A stretch of DNA of 59,834 nucleotides from Putridiphycobacter sp045110285 (lineage in GTDB: Bacteria > Bacteroidota > Bacteroidia > Flavobacteriales_D > Crocinitomicaceae): positions 1 through 59,834 of the forward strand of contig JBGCGA010000060.1 of the NCBI GenBank assembly GCA_045110285.1. The letters are read 5' to 3'. The stretch's first letter is position 1, and each line of letters begins with the position of its first letter. The notes under the pieces are model-generated. The model was not told where the DNA came from, ran no database searches, and worked only from the letters and a program-made list of their open reading frames with translations. Of the stretch, positions 33,604 to 42,800 are shown in pieces. The translations under genes and the position numbers were made by a program.

Positions 33604-33861
33604 ATGAAGCTATTAAAATTTACAATCGCAGTCCGCTATTGTAGTGCATTTAATTTAAGAGCCCGACAGGTTGTAAAAACTAACAGTGACTCATTAATAT
33701 TAGTATTTTACAACTCAAATATGGATCCCATTTGGTTTTGTCAAACTCCAGCAGTAAACGGTGGATTTAAATACCTAGATATGTTGGATTTAGTTACCAA
33801 AAAAGGTGTAGGTTTTTCCATAAAAAAACTGACAAAAAACTACTATCATCTATATAAATAA
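33604..33861 (+). CDS. doubtful small ORF
   Basis: An 85-residue ORF (ATG at 33604) beginning MKLLKFTIAVRYCSAFNLRA, with a short hydrophobic start and a basic end (KKLTKNYYHLYK). It resembles no family I know. It is kept because the 500-base gap is otherwise empty and the frame stays open, but coding is uncertain. Confidence 0.3.
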   Translation: MKLLKFTIAVRYCSAFNLRARQVVKTNSDSLILVFYNSNMDPIWFCQTPAVNGGFKYLDMLDLVTKKGVGFSIKKLTKNYYHLYK

Positions 33862-33986
33862 TTCAAATTCAATTATATATTATTTATCATAAATTACAGA
33901 AAACGAAAAGAACCATCACCGTCTTAAAATTAAAATACACTACAGCACCCATTGAATATTAAAAGAAGTATCTTTAAGTTCCGATT

Positions 33987-35516
33987 ATGCTCAAAATATC
34001 TAAACAATTATTCACTCTAATTCTTATTTGTGTGACAAGTAACTTTTGCTTTACACAAAATAGCTCTAGGCTCGACTCTCTAAATGAGGTTCTTCAAAAC
34101 ACAAGTATTCATGACAGCATTAAAGTCGATACCTATCAGCATATCTCGAATATGTTTTTTGACCAAAATCCCGACACCTGTTACTTTCTGATAAATAAAG
34201 CTCTTAATCTGGCGCAAAAAATTGATTATAAATTTGGCATAGGCGAGTGCTACAGCAATTTAAGCAATTTAAATACAGTAAAGGGTAATATTTCTGAAGC
34301 AATTGCCAATTGTTTGAAAAGCATGAAGGTTTTTGAAAAACTGGGTGAAAAGGAATCTCATGCTGTTACCCTTGCAAATCTTGGCGGTTTGAATCAGCAA
34401 CTAGAAAACCATGAACTTTCGATTAAGTATTTTGACGAATGTGCTACCATATTTAAAGAATTAAAAAATGACAAGTTTTTAGGGAGTATTTATAATAACT
34501 GCGGCGGATCGTACAGGCAATTGGGTGATTATGAAAAAGCGCTGAAATATCATTATCAGGCAATAGAAATCAGATCTAAAATTAATGACGAAAAAGGCTT
34601 GAGTAGCAGCTATAGTAATATTGGATCTACATATGAAAATATGGGCAATTTAGATTCAGCCCTTTTCTATTTTACGAAAGGCACTGCATTGAACAGGAAA
34701 ACTAATTACAAAAGAGGATTATCGAATACTCTATATAAGTCGGCTAATATTTACTTTGAGAAAAATGACATTTCAAAAGCCAAACAACTTTCTTTAGAAG
34801 CTTTAGAAGTTGCAAAAAACCGTAATTATCTGTACCAAATAAAATCGTCAGCAAGAGTGTTATATAAAATTGAAAAAGAATTAGGAAATTTCAAAATAGC
34901 ATTGAAATACTTTGAACAATACACTAGTTTAGATGATAGTTTAAATAGCGTTAAAAATCAAAAAGCGATCATAAGAAGTCAATATCAATTTGAGTACAAT
35001 AAGAAGGCCTTAATTGACAGTTTAGAAAAAGATAAAATTTTGATTGAAAACAAATTGTTAGAAGACGAGAATAACCTAGTTGCAAGCGAAAATTCAGTAC
35101 AAAGACTTTGGTTAGCTGTTAGTGCACTAGGAATAATTATATTGCTTGGGGCTTTATATTTTTATAGAAAAAACACGGCCACAAAAATGGAAGGATTAAG
35201 GTCTGAGATAAAATTGCGATTAAATGAAACGCTAAGTTTGAAAGATGAGATTGAAACATTAAGTGCTAGTTCAGCATCAACAAAAAAGTCAGACCTAAAT
35301 ATAGTTCTTCATGATAAACTTACCGCTAGAGAACAAGAAATTTTAGATTTACTTGCATTAGGCCTATCAAATAAAGAAATTGGAGAGAAATTGTTCGTAT
35401 CAGTTAATACTATTAAAACCCATATTTTAAGCTTGTATAATAAACTGGATGTTAAAAACAGGACTCAAGCTGCTATTAAGGGTAACCTTCTGAAAATTCA
35501 GGAAAACCAGAATTAG
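33987..35516 (+). CDS. TPR membrane protein with C-terminal LuxR HTH
   Basis: A 509-residue one-component regulator. A signal or anchor lies at 1-22 (MLKISKQLFTLILICVTSNF), followed by tetratricopeptide repeats over about 50-340, with repeating A-L-Y patterns such as GSTYENMGNLDSALFYF. A membrane helix lies near 370-388 (LWLAVSALGIIILLGALYF). A coiled linker follows, then a LuxR HTH domain in the last 65 residues (LTAREQEILDLLALGLSNKEIGEKL). The TPRs face the periplasm and the HTH the cytosol. TATCTTTA 16 bases before the start is a near-match -7 box. Its targets are unknown. Confidence 0.88.
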   Translation: MLKISKQLFTLILICVTSNFCFTQNSSRLDSLNEVLQNTSIHDSIKVDTYQHISNMFFDQNPDTCYFLINKALNLAQKIDYKFGIGECYSNLSNLNTVKGNISEAIANCLKSMKVFEKLGEKESHAVTLANLGGLNQQLENHELSIKYFDECATIFKELKNDKFLGSIYNNCGGSYRQLGDYEKALKYHYQAIEIRSKINDEKGLSSSYSNIGSTYENMGNLDSALFYFTKGTALNRKTNYKRGLSNTLYKSANIYFEKNDISKAKQLSLEALEVAKNRNYLYQIKSSARVLYKIEKELGNFKIALKYFEQYTSLDDSLNSVKNQKAIIRSQYQFEYNKKALIDSLEKDKILIENKLLEDENNLVASENSVQRLWLAVSALGIIILLGALYFYRKNTATKMEGLRSEIKLRLNETLSLKDEIETLSASSASTKKSDLNIVLHDKLTAREQEILDLLALGLSNKEIGEKLFVSVNTIKTHILSLYNKLDVKNRTQAAIKGNLLKIQENQN

Positions 35517-35582
35517 TATGGGAAGACTGATTTAAGACAACCGACGTACAGTTATTGAGGTTATTTGAATTTGTAACCTTCC

Positions 35583-35625
35583 AACAAAAAAAGCCTGAAC
35601 TAATAGGTAGTGCTGGCTTTTACTA
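35583..35625. terminator. weak terminator-like hairpin
   Basis: AAAAAAAGCC...GGCTTTTA with 6-bp arms and a long loop of about 19 bases. Suits ends of both converging genes, but weak. Confidence 0.35.
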
Positions 35626-35637
35626 ACTTTCTGAAAA

Positions 35638-36402
35638 CTACTCTACCGCTTCCTCCTCGATAACAAAGGCATCAGTTGCATCTTCAATCACAGCACTTTT
35701 TTCCTTTTCAGCTTTATTGGCACAAGTTTTACATAATTCTGAAATATTTTTTCCTTCGTATGCTTGAGCTACAGTTCCTGAATTAATCTGTTCTGTATCA
35801 TCTCCATTAATATGTTGGCATCCGTCAAATATGTGATATTTTTTTCCATATTTTGTCCAATACACCTCATTTGAACCAGTCAAATCTTCAATTCTTCTAG
35901 TTTCTTCCGTGTACTGCTCAACAGAGGGCGCATTAGCATCAACACCTGTACCTACAGCGGCTAATAATGCAACACCTACTATGGCACCAATAATACCTTT
36001 CTGCTTTCCAGTCATGTCTTTGTTTGTCAAAACCATTATTAGTAGTGGTAAAAACGCCAAAGCGCTCATGATAGCACCAAGTTGATTATTCATGAAAAAT
36101 TTGAACTTATTTTTTTCAGAGGCTGGATCTAAACGGGTGGCTTTTTTCCACAATAAGTTTCCTGTTATTGCTAAAGCAAGTGCTATAACAACCACAACAA
36201 TTAGCCAGGTCATGTTAAGTGGATTTAATAGTTTAAAAATGGCAAAGACTTCTAATCCTATTGCTAAAATCCATCCTACAAAAGCAATCACTCTAAATGT
36301 TGTTGCTTTACTTTTATTTTCATCTGACGGTTTAAACTGATAGTCGCTTTTTGTTGGCTCAGCGTCACCTCCTACTTTCACTATTTTCTTTTTTGTTGCC
36401 AT
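35638..36402 (-). CDS. membrane protein with a metal-knuckle-like C-terminal tail
   Basis: A 254-residue protein from the ATG at 36402, chosen because MATKKKIVKVGG begins a basic cytosolic start; the ATG at 36429 would add nine hydrophobic residues. Four membrane helices lie in two pairs (about 35-55, 60-80, 105-122, 130-147). After them comes the tail YWTKYGKKYHIFDGCQH to LCKTCANK, with a YHxxxxC...CxxC pattern that may bind zinc, as in Ada-like knuckles. The end is acidic (EDATDAFVIEEEAVE). Function unknown. Confidence 0.65.
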   Translation of the reverse strand: MATKKKIVKVGGDAEPTKSDYQFKPSDENKSKATTFRVIAFVGWILAIGLEVFAIFKLLNPLNMTWLIVVVVIALALAITGNLLWKKATRLDPASEKNKFKFFMNNQLGAIMSALAFLPLLIMVLTNKDMTGKQKGIIGAIVGVALLAAVGTGVDANAPSVEQYTEETRRIEDLTGSNEVYWTKYGKKYHIFDGCQHINGDDTEQINSGTVAQAYEGKNISELCKTCANKAEKEKSAVIEDATDAFVIEEEAVE

Positions 36403-36534
36403 ACTAATAATATAAGGTTTAAGAATCAAAAGTATAAAATATTGGTTTCATACCTTTAATCTGTTGCATAATCTTTCAACTACTAATTGTTATCGAATCT
36501 ATTATTTTAAGAATTGGAACTGTAATTCTATAAT

Positions 36535-36552
36535 TTCACCCGTCGGGGTGAA
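36535..36552. promoter_or_regulatory. palindrome upstream of the secreted protein gene
   Basis: TTCACCC-GTCG-GGGTGAA, perfect 7-bp arms, G+C-rich against an AT-rich background. Its right edge lies 21 bases upstream of the -7 box, so it covers the -33 region. Confidence 0.5.
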
Positions 36553-36573
36553 TGGTATTATCAATAAAACCAA

Positions 36574-36581
36574 TAAGTTTG
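36574..36581 (+). promoter_or_regulatory. -7 box (TAAGTTTG) of the gene at 36589
   Basis: Exact TAnnTTTG match with 7 bases between it and the ATG, implying a leaderless or nearly leaderless message. Confidence 0.5.
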
Positions 36582-36588
36582 AACTGCT

Positions 36589-37125
36589 ATGAAATTATTT
36601 GTATCCGTATTTGTGTTTGCCTGTCTGCGTTTAATGCTACCTAATAACCAAGAGCCTATTGTATTGAAAAACTGTGGCCCTGGACAATTGGGTAAAAGTA
36701 TCAGTTTTAAAGATGACATTAAAAATGGTGTTGTGATTAATGATTTATCATGGGCATGGAATAGTTCAGTTGCTTGTTTTCCAGAAACACAGAAAAAAAG
36801 TTTTACTGGTAAACATATTTTATTTCAGACAGAAATTCCTGCAAATTCGGAAATGACAATTACTCTAAAACCGACTAAAAGAACGAGTAAATTAAGTTTA
36901 TATGGCTATCAAATTGGCGTAAATAACAAATCATTAGTTCCTAACTTAAGTAGCTGCATAAGTTGCGAAGCTGACAACAACCAATCAAAAAAGGCTGCGA
37001 ACAATCACAGAAGCATTCAATTTAGAGCGATTAATAGACCATATAAAATAATCATTGGAATTGCTGGTGAAGATGGCCTTTCTGAAGGAGGTTTTACCTT
37101 TAGCATTTCGTGTAAAGAAAAATAG
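36589..37125 (+). CDS. secreted protein of unknown function
   Basis: A 178-residue protein with a short signal-like start (MKLFVSVFVFACLRLMLP). Six cysteines follow, including C28 and the pair SSCISC near 122-125, which may form disulphides. The last strand is GGFTFSISCKEK. It is beta-rich and resembles small secreted domains, but no family is recognised. Its start is set by the -7 box only 7 bases upstream. Confidence 0.6.
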   Translation: MKLFVSVFVFACLRLMLPNNQEPIVLKNCGPGQLGKSISFKDDIKNGVVINDLSWAWNSSVACFPETQKKSFTGKHILFQTEIPANSEMTITLKPTKRTSKLSLYGYQIGVNNKSLVPNLSSCISCEADNNQSKKAANNHRSIQFRAINRPYKIIIGIAGEDGLSEGGFTFSISCKEK

Positions 37126-37153
37126 TACCCAAAAACCATGTTTTAGATAGGTT

Positions 37154-37187
37154 ATCGTCTTGAGTTCAGACTCAAGACGATTTTTTT
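37154..37187. terminator. strong bidirectional terminator
   Basis: Perfect 12-bp stem ATCGTCTTGAGT/ACTCAAGACGAT with TCAG loop, then T7. Lies between two converging genes. Confidence 0.92.
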
Positions 37188-37701
37188 AGTCCTCAAACCA
37201 TCCAGCATACATTCTGTAATTAGCTGCAATTCGTTTTACTTCGCTCTCAAACAATTCTGGAGATAAATCTTTAACCTTTTTAGCAGGCACACCTGCCCAA
37301 ATTGAACCAGATTTGACATGAGTTCCTTCTAAAAGAACAGCTCCGGCTGCAATTATACATTCTGACTCTATGATACAATTATCCATTACAATTGAACCCA
37401 TTCCAATTAAAACATTGTCTTCCACTGTACAACCATGAACCAAAGCATTATGTCCCACAGAAACATTATTACCTAGCACAGTTTTTGTTTTTTCATAAGT
37501 ACAATGAATCACTGCACCATCCTGAATATTGACATTGTTGCCTAAAGTAATCGTATTCACATCACCACGAATTACAGCGTTAAACCAAACTGAACAATTT
37601 TCACCCATATTTACGTCACCCACTATTGTTGAATTTTCAGCTAGCCAGCAAGAGTTAGAGATTTGAGGAGAGTTTCCTCTGCAAGGTTTTATCAGTGCCA
37701 T
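37186..37701 (-). CDS. gamma carbonic anhydrase family protein
   Basis: A 171-residue left-handed beta-helix protein built on hexapeptide repeats (VDVNMGENCSVWFN-type, VIRGDVNTITLGNNVNI, VSVGHNALVHGC). Histidines for zinc sit in IHCTYEKT and VGHNALVHG. Whether it is an active carbonic anhydrase or a YrdA/CaiE-like protein is not clear from sequence. Its stop overlaps the 3' edge of the terminator by a few bases. Confidence 0.85.
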   Translation of the reverse strand: MALIKPCRGNSPQISNSCWLAENSTIVGDVNMGENCSVWFNAVIRGDVNTITLGNNVNIQDGAVIHCTYEKTKTVLGNNVSVGHNALVHGCTVEDNVLIGMGSIVMDNCIIESECIIAAGAVLLEGTHVKSGSIWAGVPAKKVKDLSPELFESEVKRIAANYRMYAGWFED

Positions 37702-37801
37702 TATTCAATTTTTTACGTTCAGACCAAGATAATAAAATAAGTAAACAGCTATAATATATAGTTGAAACTATTGATAAGTATTCTTTATTGTGAATTACTT
37801 T

Positions 37802-37833
37802 TTGGAAGGAGAAACTAAAATTTAATACCTTTG
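37802..37833 (+). promoter_or_regulatory. promoter of the flavin reductase gene
   Basis: TTG (37802-37804), 21-base spacer and TACCTTTG (37826-37833). The -7 box overlaps the in-frame TTG at 37831, which excludes that codon as start. Confidence 0.65.
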
Positions 37834-37839
37834 TTTTTT

Positions 37840-38733
37840 ATGTTAACAATTGATCCAACTTCGATACCAATTCCTCAGCTACACGGCTATTTGCTTGGTG
37901 CTATTGGCCCACGTCCTATTGCATTTGCAAGCACTGTTAGCGCCAGCGGGCATCATAATTTGGCACCATTTAGCTTTTTTAATGTATTTAGTGCCAATCC
38001 GCCAATTCTTGTGTTTTCACCAGCACGTAGCGGAAGAACAAATACGACAAAAGACACTTTTAACAACGTTAAGGAAGTGAAAGAAGTGGTGATTAATGTG
38101 GTAAATTATGACATGGTTCATCAAATGTCGTTAGCAAGTTCGCCTTTCGCACCAAATGTTGATGAATTTGAAAAAACAGGGTTTACAAAATTAAAGTCTG
38201 AAACCATTCAACCATACAGGGTAGCAGAAGCACCTGTTCAATTTGAATGTGTGGTGAATGATGTGGTTGAATTAGGTCAAAATGGAGGAGCAGGGAACTT
38301 AGTCATTTGTGAAGTGAAAAAGATTCACATAGCTGAAGAAGTACTAGATGAAAATGGTAAAATTGATCAAAAGAAAATTGATTTAGTAGCCAGAATGGGA
38401 GGGAATTGGTATTGCCGAGCAAATGACGAATCAATGTTTGAAATTGCAAAGCCGATTACAACAATAGGAGTAGGGTTTGATGCAATTCCAGATGATTTAA
38501 AGCAATCTCATATTCTAACAAAAAATGATTTAGGCCAATTAGGAAATATTAAATCATTACCCGACGAAACAGAAGTAAACGAATATAAATTATTAGATTT
38601 GAGTGATATATTTGTAGAGTTAGAAGACGATCAACCAGCGTTAGAACTAGCTTTGCACAAGTTGGCTCAAGAAAAATTAAAAGAAAATAAAGTAGAAGAA
38701 GCGTGGAAAACCCTCCTGGCTTTCAACAATTAA
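37840..38733 (+). CDS. flavin reductase family protein (FMN-binding split barrel)
   Basis: A 297-residue protein from the ATG at 37840; the in-frame TTG at 37831 is part of the promoter. The split-barrel domain (about 1-200) has YLLGAIGPRPIAFASTVSASG, NLAPFSFFNVFSANPPILVFS and the DTFNNVKEVKEVVINVV block, typical of the DIM6/NTAB flavin reductase family. The last ~100 residues form an acidic helical tail. Such proteins bind FMN; a partner oxygenase is not known. The ATG sits at the predicted transcription start, so the message may be leaderless. Confidence 0.87.
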   Translation: MLTIDPTSIPIPQLHGYLLGAIGPRPIAFASTVSASGHHNLAPFSFFNVFSANPPILVFSPARSGRTNTTKDTFNNVKEVKEVVINVVNYDMVHQMSLASSPFAPNVDEFEKTGFTKLKSETIQPYRVAEAPVQFECVVNDVVELGQNGGAGNLVICEVKKIHIAEEVLDENGKIDQKKIDLVARMGGNWYCRANDESMFEIAKPITTIGVGFDAIPDDLKQSHILTKNDLGQLGNIKSLPDETEVNEYKLLDLSDIFVELEDDQPALELALHKLAQEKLKENKVEEAWKTLLAFNN

Positions 38734-38746
38734 ACAAATCAAAATT

Positions 38747-39112
38747 ATGTATACATTAAAAGGTGAAATTAAGGTAATAAACGATACGCAAAACATTACC
38801 GATTCATTCAAGAAGAGAGAGTTTGTCGTATTAGATGCGTCTGGCCAATACCCACAAACTATCATGTTTCAAGCTGTTCAAGACAGAGTTGACATGCTAG
38901 ACCAAGTTAAAGTAGGAGATATGGTTGAAGTAGTATTTTTCTTAAGAGGAAGAGAATGGACAAATCCTGAGGGAAATGTAAAATATTTTAACTCATTAGA
39001 TGCTTGGAAAGTGAATAAAGCTGCAAATGATGGTTCTTCAGCTGGAGCACCTGCTAGTGCAGATAACGCTGAAACTTTTGTAGCCGAAGGTGATGACGAT
39101 TTACCGTTCTAA
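38747..39112 (+). CDS. DUF3127 protein with SSB-like C-terminal tip
   Basis: A 121-residue protein: a DUF3127 domain (about 1-90; MYTLKGEIKVINDTQNITDSF, KKREFVVLDASGQYPQTIMFQ and VVFFLRGREW), an Ala/Ser linker and an acidic end closing in DDDLPF. That tip is almost the same as the bacterial SSB tail that docks repair and replication proteins. DUF3127 is predicted to be OB-fold-like, and many members are annotated as nucleic-acid binding. It lies 13 bases after the flavin reductase gene. A single-stranded-DNA role is an inference. Confidence 0.85.
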   Translation: MYTLKGEIKVINDTQNITDSFKKREFVVLDASGQYPQTIMFQAVQDRVDMLDQVKVGDMVEVVFFLRGREWTNPEGNVKYFNSLDAWKVNKAANDGSSAGAPASADNAETFVAEGDDDLPF

Positions 39113-39134
39113 ACCATACAGAATATTCAATTTT

Positions 39135-39167
39135 AAACCTGTCAGATTTTTCTGACAGGTTTTTTTG
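39135..39167. terminator. strong rho-independent terminator
   Basis: 12-bp stem AAACCTGTCAGA/TCTGACAGGTTT with TTTT loop and T run, just before the stop of the convergent deacetylase gene. Confidence 0.9.
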
Positions 39168-39168
39168 T

Positions 39169-39798
39169 CTAGAAATTATTCTCATCTAAAACATCAAAAG
39201 AAAATCCTTTTTCAGAATAATACTTAAGCGCAACCGGCAAAATTTGCTTTAATTGAGGCAGTGCTTTAGCACTATCATGAAAGACAATAATATCCCCCGA
39301 TTTTACTTTCTTTTTCATTTTACTTATAATTAAAGGGATATTAATATCAATTGCAAAATCGTAAGTAACATATGACCAAAAGACTGTTGTAAAACCCAAC
39401 TTTTTTAAAGCCTTATGTTGCGAGAATTTTAGACTGCCATAAGGCGCTCTAAAAAGTTTTGAATTAATTAATTTTTGTGCTTCCAAAACATCATATACAA
39501 AAGCCTTGGTTTTCGTTCTCAATCCGCGTGGATGAGACATAGAATGATTTCCAATTTTATTCCCTTTTTGAATTAGTTTACTGTACAATTCAGGCAGTTG
39601 CTTTACCTGGTTACCTAGGCAAAAAAACGTAGCTTTGGCATTGTATTGCTCTAATTGATTTAAAATCCAGTTTGTTGATTCCAAAGAAGGACCGTCATCA
39701 AAAGTTAAGTATAGTACTTTTTGTTTTGGACGAAAAAAACCCCAAATGGAACCCGGGTATAAAACCTTTAACCATTTGGGGTAACTATAAATTCTCAC
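39169..39798 (-). CDS. polysaccharide deacetylase family protein
   Basis: A 209-residue NodB-type deacetylase. Catalytic base and metal aspartates are D34/D35 in LTFDDGPS, and the metal histidines are H85/H89 in NHSMSH. LFRAPYGSLKFSQ and DIIVFHDSAKA are the later catalytic strands. No signal peptide is clear. It is 13 bases downstream of the DUF2723 gene and most likely co-transcribed with it, suggesting joint action on a surface glycan. Confidence 0.9.
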   Translation of the reverse strand: MRIYSYPKWLKVLYPGSIWGFFRPKQKVLYLTFDDGPSLESTNWILNQLEQYNAKATFFCLGNQVKQLPELYSKLIQKGNKIGNHSMSHPRGLRTKTKAFVYDVLEAQKLINSKLFRAPYGSLKFSQHKALKKLGFTTVFWSYVTYDFAIDINIPLIISKMKKKVKSGDIIVFHDSAKALPQLKQILPVALKYYSEKGFSFDVLDENNF

Positions 39799-39811
39799 AG
39801 TTTAACTGTTT

Positions 39812-42800
39812 CTATTGCTGCTGGCTAATTCTGTCAATAAATGCGCCAATAGTACCGTTGTACACTCCAACTTTTTCTATTAACTTATACTCCGACTTTT
39901 TCTTTCTAAAGGCATCAATATAATAATTAATGTCAGTCATTATGTTGTCCATCATGTCTTGATTTTCTACTTTATATATTCCAGCCATTGTGTAAATGGT
40001 ATGAACACTTCTAAAAGCAGCCAAGGCATTCTCTAACATGGAAGCTGAGAATTTTGCATCAACTGCTAAGTAATAATCTAATTCTTCCTTGTAAGCACTC
40101 ATAGCTGCAATTGCTAGCGCCTCACCTTTCTCATTTGACCCAACAGCAAAGTAATTGCCAACATAGTAAGGAATTACTCTACCAAATGGCACTTGACTCT
40201 GAGGCATAACTTCTAGAGATTTATCAATAAGAGATTCCACTTTCAACTTTGCTTCAGCCATGTCTGCCTGCAATCTATCAATTTCGCTCGCTGTAGTATC
40301 TTTATCAATATTTTTCAAAAAGTCTATCTTCTGTTTAGCAGCTTCAAAGTCGCTTGCATAGGCATCAGCCGCAATATTAAATTGAATTCTGTAGTTCGAT
40401 ACACCTCTTCTAGTATAGTAATCCACCAATACGCCTTTTTCTTGCATGTTACCCCAGATATATTTTTCCATTAAGTTTTTGTAAGACGTTTCTTTATTTA
40501 CCTCCCCTAATGTGTTCGGATTTCTACCTTTTTGAGTGTTAATTGGGGCTAATTTATAAATCAAACCTTCTGACAAAAAGTACTTATCAAGTCCAACATA
40601 TGTACTTGGCGAAGCTGAACCTGCAAAATATAAATCACGATCCCAATTGAAATTATTAATTATGTCTAGCATCATAATTTCCGCTTTAGCTAAATAAGTT
40701 TTTCCACCTGGAATTTTCCACTTCATTGTGTCAGCAATTCGATCCATATACTGCTCATCAACTAAATTATTGTCGATTATATGTTGCTTATCAATTGGTA
40801 AAGAAAAACCTAAAGTTGGTGCTAAAAATAACTTTTGGCCTCTGTTATCATATAGATTACTCTCGTCGTGTAAATACGCCATAAAGTAATCCAACGGAAG
40901 GTAATCAAAGCTTGAATTGAATTGACTCAGAATAGAAATTGCACTTTTGATTTCTTCATTTTGTAAACCTAGTTGCTTTTGATTTTTTCTAAGCTTAAAT
41001 ACAAAGTCTTTAAACCCGTAGTAATTGCTTGATTTATAGTAATTTTTTACTGTTTCAAGTAATTCAGGTTTGTTTTTTGCTAATGGTGTTTGTGCTAATA
41101 AGGCATGTAACTGCGTACACGCTTTTACAAATCCTGTCTTAAATTCTGTTGGATTATTTAAAATCTTAACATTCATCAGCTCTTTTGCTTTGGCATCCAT
41201 GTTTTCAGACTGAATAGTCATGCTCATTGCATTTTGTAAATACACTGCATCTAAATATCTATTTTGTCGATACTCGTGCTCCTCAAAACTAATTGGTAGT
41301 GGCTCCGACTCATATGCTTTCCGTTTCATTTGAGCGGTATACCAATCTGTACTAAATAAACTTAAGTTACAAACTCTTAAATCTGTTTGCTGGTCTTCTA
41401 CTTCTTGTAAGTACCACAAAGGGAAAGTATCGTTATCTCCGTTGGTGAACAAGACAGAGTTTTCTGAACAACCTATCATATAGTTATTTGCTAATGCTTT
41501 GGCGGTGTAGCGGTTTGATCTGTCGTGATCATCCCAACCTTGCATGCCCATTAAAATTGGAATCGGCAGGCATATTAATGTCGCTATTGCCGCCATGCTC
41601 GTTTCACTTTTAACACTATTTCTCAGTCCTATCATTAAGGCAAATGCACCTACTACAAGCACTGATAAATACAGCATTGAAAGTCCTGTCGCTAATCCTC
41701 CTGCAAATAATACAACTGAAAATGCACCTAGTGCAATAGCAATTTTGCCCAACTCCGGCCAAACCATATCTTTAAAGGCTTTAAACATGCCAAGAACAGA
41801 CAGGCCAATCCAGAAAGAAAAAGCGTAAAAGGAGGCTGCATATGCATAATCTCTTTCACGTGGTTCAAATGGCTTTTGATTCAGGTAAATAATTACCGCC
41901 AAACCAGTTAGTAAAAATAACAGAGTGATAAACCACCACGATTTTGAAGCACGCACTAGCGTAAATACAAATCCAATTAACCCCAATGCTAGCGGTAGCA
42001 TGTAAAACTTGTTATGAGAAGGATTTTCAGCTATAATTGAAGGAACTAAAGACTGATCACCAATGTGGTGTTTATCAATAAAATTTAATCCTGAAATCCA
42101 GTTTCCATCTCTTGCATTTCCGTGTCCTTGTTCGTCACTTTGTCTCCCAGAAAAATTCCACATAAAATAGCGCCAATACATCCAATCTACTTGATAATTA
42201 GCAAAATAACTTAGATTTTGAGCAAACGTTGGTGTTTTTGTCGTTTTTGCCGTTGTCCAGCTTGTATAGCCTCTAACATGTCTTGGATCTGGACTATACA
42301 TTCTAGGAAAGAAAGTCGACTGTGCAGAAGTATATTTCCGTTTTTGATTTTCACCGTCAAAAGATTTAAAATATTTCTCCACTACCTTACCACCTATGGC
42401 TTTCGCTTTTTCTTCGGCTAGTGCCTTGTCTTCGTAACCTTGAATATCTTTAATTCCGCTTCGGTCTTGAACCACCCATCTTCTTAAATAAACATCTGAT
42501 CTATCACCCCATTCACTGGTAGGAGCTGGTTTATCTGCATTAAAATATGGACCATATAAAATTGGCCAATCGCCATACTGCTCGCGCTTTAGATAAGCTT
42601 CTAAACTTACTAAGTTTTCAGGATCATTTTCATCTAAAGGCGGATTCGCATTTGAACGAATTACAATCATAGCAAAGCATGTATAACCAATTAAAAGCGC
42701 AGTACCACTCCAAACGGCAGTATTTAAAACTTGTAATCTTTTCTTTCTGCTAAGCATTAATGCTACAACAATTGCTGTAGTAAGTAGCAAGAAAAAGAAA

